Shown piece by piece: positions 18,294 to 26,946 of a stretch of 64,000 nt of DNA (positions within the stretch are counted from its first letter, which is position 1; each line of letters opens with the position of its first letter). The notes below the pieces were generated by a model. It saw nothing but the letters and a program-made list of their open reading frames with translations. It was not told where the DNA came from and did not search any database. Location of the stretch: NCBI GenBank assembly GCA_002329155.1, contig DCXY01000019.1, forward strand, positions 34,952 through 98,951. Direction: 5' to 3'. The position numbers and the translations under genes are program-made. This stretch comes from Stenotrophomonas sp. UBA2124 (GTDB lineage: Bacteria; Pseudomonadota; Gammaproteobacteria; Xanthomonadales; Xanthomonadaceae).

Positions 18294-18977
18294 TCAGCTG
18301 ACGCGGAGCACAAAGTCGAGCGGGACGGTGCCCAGCCCCTTGAGGTTCAGGTACAGGCCGTCGGAACCAACGGTGACGCTGTCCACGCTGGCCTGGGTGT
18401 AGGTACGCAGTTTGGTCTGCTTGCCGGCGCTGTCGGCATGGTTGGCGGTGATGGTGTAGCTGCCCGGTGGCATGCGCTTGCCGTCGGGGCCAGTGCCATC
18501 CCACTGGAACGCCACTTCTCCGGCGGCCGTGGCCGGCACCGTAACCTGTTTGATCTTCACGCCAGTGGCATCGGTGATGTCCACGGTCACCTGGCCGGCA
18601 CTGGGGGCGACAACCGAGCCTTCAGCAGCGCCCGCGGTTTCAAGGGTGAACTTGCCGGAAGGCACCAGCACGTCGCGGCCCACCATTGCCGCGCCACGCA
18701 GGATCTTGTCGCTGGACATCGAGGTCTGCAGGCCCTTCACCGTGCCGTTCAGATCGTTGATGCCCTGTACGGTGGAAAGCTGCGCCATCTGCGCGACCAT
18801 CTGGTTGTTGTCCATCGGCTTGAGCGGGTCCTGGTGCTGCAACTGGGTGGTCATCAGTTTCAGGAAGTCCGCCTGGTCGAGGGTGTCCTTCTTTTTCTTG
18901 GTCTTGCCTGCCGCAGCGGCCGTAGCCGCGTCCAGGCCGATCGAACTGTAGAGGTCGGAGGAAACGCTGGTGCTCAT
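18294..18977 (-). CDS. flgD: Hook cap/scaffold protein FlgD
   Basis: A 227-residue hook-capping protein needed for FlgE polymerisation. The N-terminal signature LDQADFLKLMTTQLQHQDPLKPMDNNQMVAQMAQLSTVQG (about residues 32-72) is clear, followed by the FlgD Ig-like and tudor-like domains (GPDGKRMPPGSYTITANH). A lysine run (KTKKKK, about residues 25-30) precedes the conserved block. It lies 26 bases after flgC. Confidence 0.97.
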   Translation of the reverse strand: MSTSVSSDLYSSIGLDAATAAAAGKTKKKKDTLDQADFLKLMTTQLQHQDPLKPMDNNQMVAQMAQLSTVQGINDLNGTVKGLQTSMSSDKILRGAAMVGRDVLVPSGKFTLETAGAAEGSVVAPSAGQVTVDITDATGVKIKQVTVPATAAGEVAFQWDGTGPDGKRMPPGSYTITANHADSAGKQTKLRTYTQASVDSVTVGSDGLYLNLKGLGTVPLDFVLRVS

Positions 18978-19003
18978 GTCACGGGGTTCCGTTGGTGGGG
19001 GCC

Positions 19004-19411
19004 TCAGCGGCCCATGGTGAGCGTGGCCAGGGCAAGTTCCTTGGCGGTGCTGAGCATTTCCACACCGGCCTGGTAATTGCGCGAGGTGGAGATCAGGTTG
19101 ACCATCTGCGCGACCGGGTCCACGTCCGGCGCGTACACATAGCCTTCGCCATCGGCCAATGGGTGGTTGGGCTCGTAACGCTTGATCGGCGCAGCATCGC
19201 TCTGCGCCACTTCCTTGACCTTTACACCGGTCAGGTTGGGGTCGTTGCGGCTGGTCACCGCCTGGAATACCGGCTCCAGCGGCTTGTAGACCGCCTCGGG
19301 TGAGCCGGCCACCGAATCGGCGTTGGAAAGGTTGGAGGCGATGGTACTCATGCGCACCGACTGCGCCTGCAGCGCCGAGCCGGCGATATCAAAAATGGGC
19401 AGATTGCTCAT
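19004..19411 (-). CDS. flgC: Proximal rod protein FlgC
   Basis: A 135-residue rod subunit. It has IAGSALQAQSVRMSTIASNLSNADS near the N-terminus, and PDVDPVAQMVNLISTSRNYQAGVEMLSTAKELALATLTMGR at the C-terminus, both diagnostic. It lies 11 bases after flgB in the flgB-C-D-E-F unit. Confidence 0.98.
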   Translation of the reverse strand: MSNLPIFDIAGSALQAQSVRMSTIASNLSNADSVAGSPEAVYKPLEPVFQAVTSRNDPNLTGVKVKEVAQSDAAPIKRYEPNHPLADGEGYVYAPDVDPVAQMVNLISTSRNYQAGVEMLSTAKELALATLTMGR

Positions 19412-19422
19412 GGCAGCCCTCC

Positions 19423-19824
19423 TTACTGGCCGGTGATGGCGGTGAGCATGGTGCGCACCTTGGATTCGACGAAGCTCAGCGAGGCCCGGTATTCCAGCGC
19501 GGCACGGCCGTAGGCGGCGCGCTCGGTATCCGGGCCAACGGTGTTGCCATCAAGGCTGGGCTGGGCGGCTTCGCGGGTGATCTGGAACGGGTTCAGGCCA
19601 TCGCCGCCGCCGATGGCGTAGTGCTGCTCGGCGCTGGTGGCCAGCTGGCCATTGCCGGCCGCGCCCTGTGCGTGGCGCAGGGCGGCATCGAAATCGATGT
19701 CACGTGCCTTGTAACCGGGGGTGTCGGCGTTGCTCAGGTTGCTGGCAATCAACTTCATCCGCTGCTCGCGCAACGGCATGGCCTGGGCGTGGATGCCCAG
19801 GTAGTCGGAAATCAGGTTGGCCAT
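19423..19824 (-). CDS. flgB: Proximal rod protein FlgB
   Basis: A 133-residue rod subunit. It shows YLGIHAQAMPLREQRMKLIASNLSNADTPGYKARDIDF near the N-terminus and ALEYRASLSFVESKVRTMLTAITGQ at the end, as in FlgB. It heads the flgB-F operon and is preceded by an excellent sigma-54 promoter 33-49 bases upstream. Confidence 0.98.
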   Translation of the reverse strand: MANLISDYLGIHAQAMPLREQRMKLIASNLSNADTPGYKARDIDFDAALRHAQGAAGNGQLATSAEQHYAIGGGDGLNPFQITREAAQPSLDGNTVGPDTERAAYGRAALEYRASLSFVESKVRTMLTAITGQ

Positions 19825-19857
19825 GTCGAACCTCCCACGGAATGTTGCCGGGGAAGC

Positions 19858-19873
19858 TGCAAGCCCTGTGCCA
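19858..19873 (-). promoter_or_regulatory. Sigma-54 promoter of flgB operon
   Basis: Minus-strand TGGCACAGGGCTTGCA is a full match to TGGCAC-N5-TTGCA, with GG-N10-GC spacing. It drives flgB-C-D-E-F. Confidence 0.88.
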
Positions 19874-19937
19874 GAGCATCAGGGCAGGGGAGTCGAATAC
19901 CCCGCCGGGAGCGGCGGCAGGTACAGCCAGCAGGGGG

Positions 19938-20882
19938 TCAGGCAGCCTCGGCCACGTAGCGCAGCCGCTGCAGCACGAAGTCCGCCAACTCGTGCGGGCT
20001 GTACTTGGCCACGAAGGCGTTGGCGCCCACACGCTCGACCATGGCATTGTTGAATACGCCCGACAGCGAGGTGTGCAGCAGCACGTACAGGCCGGCCAGG
20101 CCCGGGTGGCGGCGGATTTCCGTCGTCAGCGTATAGCCATCCATGGCGGGCATTTCGATATCGGAAATCACCATGGCGTAACGTTGGGCCGGGTCTTCGC
20201 CAGCGGCCTGTATCTGCAACAGGTGTTCCAGCGCCTGCTTGCCGTCTGACAGCAGGGTGGCGGTAACCCCCAGCTGGTCCAGCACGTTGCGGATCTGCTG
20301 GCGGGCCACACGCGAGTCATCCACCACCAGCACCTGCATGGGCGGGGTGCCGGCCGGAAGCGCCATGGACGGGTCCAGCACGGCCTCGCCGCGTACCTGG
20401 GCGATATCGGCCAGCACGCTTTCCACGTCGATGACCTGGATCAGCTCGCCCTGGAAACGGGTCACGGCGGTGAGGTAGGTGGATTCTGCACCCAGTTCAG
20501 GCGGCGGCTGGATGTCCTCCACCGCAATGTTGACGATGCGCTCCACGCCGCTGACCAGGAAGCCCTGCACAGAGCGGTTGAACTCGGTGACCACAAGGTA
20601 GCCCGGCGCGGTGTCGGCCTGCGGCTCGCGCTCGGGGTGGCCGATGGCCAGGCCCAGGTCGAGCACCGGTACCGAGCGCCCGCGCACATCGGCAACGCCG
20701 GCGAACTGCTGCGGCAGGCCGGGCACCTGGAACAGCGGCGGGCGCCGCAGCACTTCCTGCACCTTGAAAACGTTCACGCCAAAAAGCTGGCGGCCGCCCA
20801 GCCGGAACAGCAGCAGTGCCAGCCGGTTGTGGCCTGCCAGCCGGGTGCGCTGGTCGATGCGGTTGAGCAGATCTTGTGCCAT
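19938..20882 (-). CDS. cheV: Chemotaxis coupling protein CheV
   Basis: A 314-residue fusion of a CheW-like coupling domain (about residues 20-165, FGVNVFKVQEVLRRP) and a C-terminal receiver domain (about 180-310). The receiver shows VLVVDDSRVARQQI, the phospho-acceptor Asp in VISDIEMPAMDGY, and the conserved Lys in FVAKYSP. CheV links receptors to CheA and its receiver is thought to tune signalling or act as a phosphate sink. It lies 113 bases upstream of flgB on the same strand and diverges from flgA, a common arrangement. Confidence 0.96.
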   Translation of the reverse strand: MAQDLLNRIDQRTRLAGHNRLALLLFRLGGRQLFGVNVFKVQEVLRRPPLFQVPGLPQQFAGVADVRGRSVPVLDLGLAIGHPEREPQADTAPGYLVVTEFNRSVQGFLVSGVERIVNIAVEDIQPPPELGAESTYLTAVTRFQGELIQVIDVESVLADIAQVRGEAVLDPSMALPAGTPPMQVLVVDDSRVARQQIRNVLDQLGVTATLLSDGKQALEHLLQIQAAGEDPAQRYAMVISDIEMPAMDGYTLTTEIRRHPGLAGLYVLLHTSLSGVFNNAMVERVGANAFVAKYSPHELADFVLQRLRYVAEAA

Positions 20883-20937
20883 GCAGGCGGTATCGGCGGG
20901 TCATGCCCGCAACTTGAGCGCAGGCATGTGGCGGCTT

Positions 20938-20952
20938 TGGCACGGCCCTTGC
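20938..20952 (+). promoter_or_regulatory. Sigma-54 promoter of flgA
   Basis: TGGCACGGCCCTTGC matches the sigma-54 consensus TGGCACG-N4-TTGC exactly, 38 bases before the flgA start codon, on the plus strand in the cheV-flgA intergenic region. Confidence 0.9.
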
Positions 20953-20990
20953 CTGTGAGCGGGTTGGATTGGACCGACCGGAGCACTCCC

Positions 20991-21638
20991 ATGCGCCTGT
21001 TCCTCTTACTCATTGCCAGCCTGCTGCCTGCCATGGTCTCCGCCGCTGCGCTCCAGCCGGTGGAGAGCATCCGTGCCGCAGCACTGGCAACGCTGGCCGC
21101 CGGCGAGGCTGGCGAGGCCGGGGTGGATGCCGGGCTGCGCATGCCCGCGTGCAGCCAGCCGTTGCTGGCGCAGACCACGGCCAACACCACCGTGGAGGTC
21201 AGCTGCCCCGATGCCGGGGGCTGGCGGCTGTTCGTGCCGGTGAAGGTGCGGCGCGAGCAGGCGGTGCTGGTTTTGACCCGTGGCGTGGCCGCTGGAGAAA
21301 CCCTGGCCGCTGCCGATATCAGTACGGTCCGGCGCGATACCGCACGCATCGCCGGGGCGGTGCTGTCGGCGCCGGAGGCGGCCATAGGCCGCGTGGCGCG
21401 GCGCACCCTCACTGCGGGCAGCCTGCTGTCCAGCAGTGACCTGGTCGCCCAGCGCATCGTGCGCCGGGGCGACACGGTGGCCCTGGTGTCGCGGCGTGGC
21501 GGTGTGGAAGTACGCATGGCCGGGCGGGCGCTGGGCGACGCCGGGGCGGGTGAGCGGGTGTCGGTGGAGAGCCAGTCTTCACGTCGGGTGATTCAAGGTG
21601 TGGCCACTTCCAATGGCGATGTGCTGGTCAGCCGGTGA
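20991..21638 (+). CDS. flgA: P-ring assembly chaperone FlgA
   Basis: A 215-residue periplasmic chaperone for FlgI assembly. The start at 20991 gives a Sec signal peptide (RLFLLLIASLLPAMVSAAA); the frame is open much further upstream across cheV but that part is a shadow. The mature protein has the FlgA/SAF pattern: LTRGVAAGETLAAADISTVRRDTARI, then RRTLTAGSLLSSSDLVAQRIVRRGDTVALVSRRGGVEVRMAGRALGDAGAGERVSV. It is preceded by its own sigma-54 promoter and followed by flgM with a separate promoter. Confidence 0.95.
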   Translation: MRLFLLLIASLLPAMVSAAALQPVESIRAAALATLAAGEAGEAGVDAGLRMPACSQPLLAQTTANTTVEVSCPDAGGWRLFVPVKVRREQAVLVLTRGVAAGETLAAADISTVRRDTARIAGAVLSAPEAAIGRVARRTLTAGSLLSSSDLVAQRIVRRGDTVALVSRRGGVEVRMAGRALGDAGAGERVSVESQSSRRVIQGVATSNGDVLVSR

Positions 21639-21646
21639 ATTCGTGC

Positions 21647-21673
21647 TAAAGATGCCCCGTTTGCTGCCGTTAT
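21647..21673 (+). promoter_or_regulatory. Sigma-28-like promoter of flgM
   Basis: TAAA (21647-21650), 15 bases, GCCGTTAT (21666-21673), ending 31 bases before flgM. Same -10 variant as flagellin gene 3. It would give the usual feedback in which FliA makes its own anti-sigma factor. Confidence 0.7.
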
Positions 21674-21704
21674 CGTTTTCGTACCGAATCAGGATTTCCA
21701 TCAC

Positions 21705-22007
21705 ATGAGCCAGAAAATCGACGGCGCCATCGCGGCAGCGGCCCAGGTCCGCAGCCTTGCGGCCAGCAACCGGGTAGCCCCGGCCGGCGAAGGCAAGGCC
21801 AGGGCGGTAGAGGCTGCGGACAGCGTGCGCCTCACCGGCGAAGCCACCCAGCTGCAGGCCATGCAGCGTGAACTGAGCACCGCGCCGGCCATCGACCCGG
21901 CGCGCGTGCAGGCCGTGCGCGAGGCGCTGGAAAACGGCAGCTACCGCATCAACGCCGATGCCATTGCCTCGCGCATGCTGGACATGGACCAGCAGCTGGG
22001 CGGATGA
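21705..22007 (+). CDS. flgM: Anti-sigma-28 factor FlgM
   Basis: A 100-residue protein that binds and holds FliA until the hook is complete, then is exported. The N-terminal half is low-complexity and likely disordered; the C-terminal half (about 57-95) has the FlgM pattern PAIDPARVQAVREALENGSYRINADAIASRMLDMD. It overlaps flgN by 4 bases (ATGA). Length and position are normal. Confidence 0.93.
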   Translation: MSQKIDGAIAAAAQVRSLAASNRVAPAGEGKARAVEAADSVRLTGEATQLQAMQRELSTAPAIDPARVQAVREALENGSYRINADAIASRMLDMDQQLGG

Positions 22008-22342
22008 CCACAGCCATGGCCGATCCGTTGCAGCGCCTGAGTGAGGCATTGGATGGTGAGCAGCGTGCGCTCGTCGAGCATGACGTGGCTGCGTTGGTGG
22101 TGGCCACCGGCAACAAGCTGGAAGCCCTGCGCGAGCTGGAGCGTGATCCGCCCCTGCACGACGCCGCGCGGCTGAAGGAACTGGCGCAGCGCAACCACGC
22201 CAATGGCGTGCTGTTGGCGCGCCGCCGCCGCGAGATCAACTGGGCCCTGCGCCAGCTGGGCCGCAGCGAAACCTCGGCCGCCTACGATGCCAAGGGCCAG
22301 GCGCAGACCGTACAGGCACGCCGCCCGCTGGCTGTGGCCTGA
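22004..22342 (+). CDS. flgN: Flagellar export chaperone FlgN
   Basis: A 112-residue helical chaperone for FlgK and FlgL. It has the coiled arrangement of FlgN, with EALDGEQRALVEHDVAALVVATGNKLEALRELE in the first helix pair and RNHANGVLLARRRREINWALRQLGR later. Coupled to flgM by an ATGA overlap. The identity rests on position after flgM plus the helix pattern. Confidence 0.88.
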   Translation: MTTAMADPLQRLSEALDGEQRALVEHDVAALVVATGNKLEALRELERDPPLHDAARLKELAQRNHANGVLLARRRREINWALRQLGRSETSAAYDAKGQAQTVQARRPLAVA

Positions 22343-22516
22343 TCCTGGCTTGCCCGCCAGTGCGCCCGCCAGCCGGGCGGAATGCGGCGGTGGGGTTGCG
22401 TGAATATTTCAGAGGCAAGTCGTCAGCCAGACTGACGGCGGCCCCACGGCATTTCCTCGCATCCACGGCCGCCGCATCGGGCTATAGTGGCTGCCCGCTT
22501 GCGATTGTCTGTTGCC

Positions 22517-23740
22517 GTGAACCAGATCGACCGAACCCTGTTGGCTCCCGTTCCCTCGCCCGAGGTGCTGCGAGCACTCGGCGAGCCATTGAAGTACGGC
22601 ATGCTGGTGTTCAACGGCCGCCTGGAAGTCAGCATTGCCAATGCACGGGCGCGTGAGCTGTTTTCGGTGGATGAGGCGAACTGCGCCGGGCTGGCCCGGG
22701 AGCTGGCCAGCCTGTTGCCGCCGGTGGCACTGCCGCAGGCACGCGAGAGCGGCACCTGGAGTGGCAGCCTGCCGATAGGCGAGCAGGTGATCACCGTGCA
22801 TCTGTACCGGCATGGCGACAGGGCGGCCGAGGCCTTTCTGGCCCTGTTCCAGCACGTGGACGGCCCCGAGGACTACGAGCGCGAGCTGCAGCAGCGCCAT
22901 GCCGAACTGCGGCAGGCCTATCTGCGCCTGAATGGTGCGCAGGAAAAGCTGCTGCAGTCGGAAAAAATGGCGTCCATCGGCCAGCTTGCGGCCGGCGTTG
23001 CCCACGAGATCAACAACCCCATTGGCTACGTGCACTCCAACCTGGGCAGCCTGCAGGAGTACCTGCGCAGCCTGTTCACGGTGATTGAAGCCTACGAGCG
23101 TGCCCTGCGCGCGCCGGACCCCAAGTCGCAGATTCCTGAAATCGACGACATCCGCGACCGCCTGGACATCGACTTCATCAGCCGTGACCTGCCGCAGCTG
23201 ATGGCTGAATCACGCGAGGGCATCGAGCGGGTGACGCGCATCGTGCGCGACCTGAAGGATTTCTCGTACTCCGGCCGTGATGAGTCCTGGAAGCTGGTGG
23301 ACCTGCACTCCGGGCTGGAATCCACCATCAACATCATCTGGAACGAGCTCAAGTACAAGGTCACGCTGGAGCGCCGCTACGGTGAGCTGCCGATGATCGA
23401 ATGCCTGCCCTCGGAGCTGAACCAGGTCTACATGAACCTGCTGCTCAACGCCGGCCATGCCATTGCCGAGCGCGGCCACATCATCGTCACCACCGGCGTG
23501 GAAGGTGACGAGGTGTGGGTGGAGTTCCAGGACGATGGCGCCGGTATTTCGCCGGAGCTGCGCCAGCGCATCTTCGACCCGTTCTTCACCACCAAGCCGG
23601 TGGGCAGTGGCACCGGGCTGGGTCTGTCCATTTCCTACGGCATCATCAACAAACACCACGGCCGCATTGATCTGGAAAGCACGGTGGGCGAGGGCTCGCG
23701 CTTCCGCGTGGTGCTGCCCATCCGCCAGCCGAAGCCGTGA
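22517..23740 (+). CDS. Sensor histidine kinase, soluble
   Basis: A histidine kinase of about 407 residues, without transmembrane segments. A PAS-like input (about residues 20-120) precedes a short coiled coil (YERELQQRHAELRQAYLRL), the H-box (HEINNPIGYVHSNL) and an HATPase domain with N-box NLLLNAGHAI, DDGAG and GTGLGLSISYGI. The start is put at GTG 22517; another GTG lies at 22487 within a likely -10 element (TATAGT), which argues against it. It lies between flgN and a ravR-type gene in convergent orientation. In Xanthomonas, PAS kinases called RavA and RavS work with RavR; this could be one of them but the exact match cannot be told here. Confidence 0.88.
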   Translation: MNQIDRTLLAPVPSPEVLRALGEPLKYGMLVFNGRLEVSIANARARELFSVDEANCAGLARELASLLPPVALPQARESGTWSGSLPIGEQVITVHLYRHGDRAAEAFLALFQHVDGPEDYERELQQRHAELRQAYLRLNGAQEKLLQSEKMASIGQLAAGVAHEINNPIGYVHSNLGSLQEYLRSLFTVIEAYERALRAPDPKSQIPEIDDIRDRLDIDFISRDLPQLMAESREGIERVTRIVRDLKDFSYSGRDESWKLVDLHSGLESTINIIWNELKYKVTLERRYGELPMIECLPSELNQVYMNLLLNAGHAIAERGHIIVTTGVEGDEVWVEFQDDGAGISPELRQRIFDPFFTTKPVGSGTGLGLSISYGIINKHHGRIDLESTVGEGSRFRVVLPIRQPKP

Positions 23741-23746
23741 CCGTGT

Positions 23747-23781
23747 GGGAACCGGCTGGCGCCTAGCGCCGGGCCGTTCCC
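23747..23781. terminator. Bidirectional hairpin between kinase and RavR-like gene
   Basis: Interrupted inverted repeat, GGGAAC and GGCGC pairing with GCGCC and GTTCCC around CTA, in the gap between two convergent genes. There is no T-run, so intrinsic termination is only likely, not certain. Confidence 0.5.
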
Positions 23782-23800
23782 GCAGCGTTCGTTCAAGGCG

Positions 23801-25531
23801 TCAGGCCTGGCCGATGCCGCGCCGCTCGTCATGCGTGCGGAACGCCTGGCGGATGTGCTCGCGCAGGTCGTCATCGTTCCAGGGTTTGGTCAGGAAGCGA
23901 TAGATCGCGCCGCGGTTGATGGCGTCGGTGACGGTGTTCAGGTCGGTATAGCCAGACAGCACCAGGCGGATGGTGTCCGGGTAGAGCATTTTCACCCGGC
24001 CCAGGAACTCGGTGCCGCTCATGTCGCTCATGCGCTGGTCTGACAGAATCACCTGCACGTCGTTGATGGCCAGCAGGTCGAACGCATCGCGCACGTTGCC
24101 GGCGGCCAGGATGCGGTAGCCGTCGCGGCGGAACAGGCGCACCAGCGAGCGCAGGACGTTTTCCTCGTCGTCGAGCAGCAGCAGGGTGCGGTCCGGGCGG
24201 GTTTCGGCAAAGGCTTCCGGCCGCAGGTAACGGCGGCGCAAGGTCATGCCTGCCGCATCGGCGGACATCGGTTCACCGAACAGATAGCCCTGGAATACAT
24301 CGCAGTCATTGCGGCGCAGGAAGCCCAGCTGCGCCTGTGACTCCACACCGTTGGCGATCACGGTCATGCCCAGCTGGTGGCCCATGGCGATGATGGCGCG
24401 GCTGATGGCCGCCTCGCGGTTGGCCGCCGGCGCGCTCTTGATGAAGCTGCGGTCGATCTTCAGCTTGTCCACGGGGTAGCGCACCAGCGCGCTCAGGCTG
24501 GAGTCGCCGGTGCCGAAGTTGTCCAGGCACAGGCTGATGCCTTCGTTGCGCAGGTTGGCCAGGGTTTCGTGGACGAAATTGACGTTGTTGGTCAGCGCGC
24601 TTTCGTTGATCTCCAGGGTGAGCATGCGCGGGGGCACGCCGATGCTCTGCAGCATGGCCATCACTTCACTGTGGAAGTTGGGGCGCAGCAGCTGCAGCGT
24701 GGAAACGTTGACGGCCACGTTGAAGTTCTCGAAGCCCTGGTCACGCCAGAAACGTGCCTGGCGCAGGGTCATCTCCAGCACCCACGCGCCGATCTGCACG
24801 ATGATGCCCAGCCGCTCGGCGGTGCGCATGAACCGCTCCGGCACCAGCATGCCCAGTGTTGGCGACTGCCAGCGCAGCAGTGCCTCCATGCCGACCACAT
24901 GGCCATCACGGGCGCTGACCAGCGGCTGGTAGCGCAGGCGCAGCTCGCCGTTGTCGATGGCATCCACCAGCTGCCGGGAAATGATGCTTTCGCTGTAGGC
25001 GCTGCTGGGCTTGTGCAGCACGTGCAGGTGCACGCTGTTGCCGCCTTCACGCGCGGCCTGCTGTACGGCGTCCTCGGCCATGTCCAGCAGGGCGGTGGCG
25101 TTGGTGGCGTGCTCCGGGCACAGGCTCACGCCGACCTTGCCAGTCAGGAACAGGGTGTAGGGCAGCACCGACAACGGCAGTTCGATCTGCTGGCGGATCT
25201 GCTCGGCAAGTTCCTCCGGTGGCGGCACATTGGCACTGCGCTCCACTGCAATCAGGAACTCGTCACTGCCGTGGCGCCAGAGCTTGCCGCGGCCATCAAT
25301 AAAGGCCCGCAGCCGCTCGGCGATCAGCACCAGTGCCTGGTCGCCCACTTCCGCACTCATGTTTTCGTTGACCGAGGCGAAGTGATCGATGTCCACATGG
25401 AACATCATCAATGAGGGGCCGGTGCGCGATGCGGCGGCCACCATGGCGGCCAGCTCCGGGTTGCCGGCCCCCAGGCGGACGGCACGCTGGTCGTCACGGC
25501 TGGCAATGGCGGAGGCGGGCGGGTTCCACAT
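23801..25531 (-). CDS. ravR: RavR-like GGDEF-EAL-receiver protein
   Basis: A 576-residue regulator with degenerate GGDEF (about 20-165, active-site motif is HGSDEF), EAL (about 175-430), and a C-terminal receiver (about 445-570: LLLLDDEENVLRSL, acceptor Asp in VILSDQRMSDMSG, Lys in FLTKPWND). This order is that of Xanthomonas RavR, a phosphodiesterase that lowers cyclic di-GMP and affects virulence and motility. The EAL domain has EALLRW and the KIDRSF lysine, but DDFGTG reads DNFGTG, and the usual AEGVE reads ANGVE, so activity may be weakened. The start at 25531 has a CAGGA site; an upstream frame to 25615 overlaps the kinase gene. It lies 22 bases after that kinase. Confidence 0.85.
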   Translation of the reverse strand: MWNPPASAIASRDDQRAVRLGAGNPELAAMVAAASRTGPSLMMFHVDIDHFASVNENMSAEVGDQALVLIAERLRAFIDGRGKLWRHGSDEFLIAVERSANVPPPEELAEQIRQQIELPLSVLPYTLFLTGKVGVSLCPEHATNATALLDMAEDAVQQAAREGGNSVHLHVLHKPSSAYSESIISRQLVDAIDNGELRLRYQPLVSARDGHVVGMEALLRWQSPTLGMLVPERFMRTAERLGIIVQIGAWVLEMTLRQARFWRDQGFENFNVAVNVSTLQLLRPNFHSEVMAMLQSIGVPPRMLTLEINESALTNNVNFVHETLANLRNEGISLCLDNFGTGDSSLSALVRYPVDKLKIDRSFIKSAPAANREAAISRAIIAMGHQLGMTVIANGVESQAQLGFLRRNDCDVFQGYLFGEPMSADAAGMTLRRRYLRPEAFAETRPDRTLLLLDDEENVLRSLVRLFRRDGYRILAAGNVRDAFDLLAINDVQVILSDQRMSDMSGTEFLGRVKMLYPDTIRLVLSGYTDLNTVTDAINRGAIYRFLTKPWNDDDLREHIRQAFRTHDERRGIGQA

Positions 25532-25553
25532 CGGCGGGTTCCTGGGTTTCAGA

Positions 25554-26810
25554 TCAAGGGGCGGGGCAGGGCAGCCGTACATCGATGCAGGTGCCTTCGC
25601 CCGGTGCGGTTTCAATATGCAGGCTGCCGCCCACGCTCTGCGCGCGCTCGCGCATGACGATCATGCCAAGCCCGCGGGGGCCGGCAAGGTCAAAGCCCTC
25701 GCCGTCATCGAGCACACGCAGGTGCAGGCCGCCATCTGGCGCATCCTGCAACAGCAGCGAGACCTGGCTGGCATGGGCATGGCGTAGCGCGTTGGTGAGG
25801 CTTTCCTGGGCAATGCGGAAGCAGGCCTGTTCCACCTCGTTGCCGGGCCGGCGCGAGAGCGGGCGCACGTCCATCAGCAGTTCCACCGGGCTGGAGCGGA
25901 ACAGCATGCCGGCCTGCCAGCGCAGGGCGGCCTCCAGCCCCAGTACATCCAGCTGCGGTGGCCGCAGCAGCATGGACAGGTTGCGCAGGCGGATCACCGT
26001 GCTGTCGGCCAGTTCGATGATCTGGTCGATGTCCTCACGCCGCCGATCGGTCTGGTCTTCATCACGGGCGGCAAAGGCGGCCAGCTTCATGGCGGTGATG
26101 GCCTGGCCGATATCGTCGTGCAGGTCGCGCGAAATGGAGCGGCGTTCGTCTTCCTGCAGCGAGAACAGACGCCCGGCCATGGCTTGCAGCTCGGCGTTGC
26201 TGGCCGCAAGTGCGGCGCGGCCCTGCTCCAGCTCGCTCAGGTCGCGGATGATCAGGAAATGCCAGCCAGCTCCCAGATGCGCGGCATCCTGACGGTTCAG
26301 CGTTGCCTGGAATGGCTGGCCATCGGGGTGATGCAACTGCGTGGTCAGTGGCCCCGCAGCGCCGGCCAATGCGGCGTCCAGGCCAATGGGCAACAAGGCC
26401 GCCAGAGGCTGGCCAGGTTCACCGGCGCCCAGCATGCGTGCCGCTACCGGGTTGGCATGAAGGACATGCGTGCCGTCGGTGATCACCACGCCGTCGGCCA
26501 GGGAGTCGGCTAGTGCCCTGACTGGAAGTCCCACCGCATCAGTCTCCTGTGCCTGCATTGCCTGACCGGCGGGCGTGCGGGAGGCTGACACGCTGCGCCA
26601 CAGCAGTGACGCGGCAATCAACAGGGCAGCGACGGCCATCACAGTTCCCATCGGCTGGCGCTGGCCAGCGATGTGAGACAATGCGAGCAGCGCAAGGGTG
26701 CCGGCAGCCAGGGCGCCGACACCTGCGGAAAGCCAGAGCTGCAGGCGCTGCGCATGGCTGCGCGGGCCTGGGGCGGGCGCGGGACGGGTTGGAGCCTTGC
26801 CGGCTGCCAT
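25554..26810 (-). CDS. Membrane sensor kinase, NarX/HisKA_3 type
   Basis: A 418-residue kinase. Two transmembrane helices lie near the N-terminus (about residues 28-48 and 56-72), followed by a PAS domain (about 95-210, ADGVVITDGTHVLHANPVAARMLG), the HisKA_3 dimerisation region with phospho-acceptor His in SISRDLHDDIGQAITAMKL, and an HATPase domain (RIAQESLTNALRHAHASQ, then DDGEGFD). There is hardly any periplasmic loop between the helices, so it probably senses membrane or cytoplasmic signals. It ends 22 bases before the ravR-type gene and is its most likely partner, comparable to RavS/RavA of Xanthomonas. Confidence 0.9.
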   Translation of the reverse strand: MAAGKAPTRPAPAPGPRSHAQRLQLWLSAGVGALAAGTLALLALSHIAGQRQPMGTVMAVAALLIAASLLWRSVSASRTPAGQAMQAQETDAVGLPVRALADSLADGVVITDGTHVLHANPVAARMLGAGEPGQPLAALLPIGLDAALAGAAGPLTTQLHHPDGQPFQATLNRQDAAHLGAGWHFLIIRDLSELEQGRAALAASNAELQAMAGRLFSLQEDERRSISRDLHDDIGQAITAMKLAAFAARDEDQTDRRREDIDQIIELADSTVIRLRNLSMLLRPPQLDVLGLEAALRWQAGMLFRSSPVELLMDVRPLSRRPGNEVEQACFRIAQESLTNALRHAHASQVSLLLQDAPDGGLHLRVLDDGEGFDLAGPRGLGMIVMRERAQSVGGSLHIETAPGEGTCIDVRLPCPAP

Positions 26811-26946
26811 GGTGTGCGGGGGGCTGGAGAACGATGCTCCATCTTAGCGGCTTGTGCGCACGGCGTACGACACAGTACTCAATTCCGGCAAACACCTGCC
26901 GCTATCACTCTTGTCCCCGGATTGCCCGGGCCTGGAGATTGGACGC

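Noticed and set aside
24377..25414. 345-codon plus-strand frame opposite ravR
   Set aside because: Antisense of a clear GGDEF-EAL-REC gene, with no start signal.
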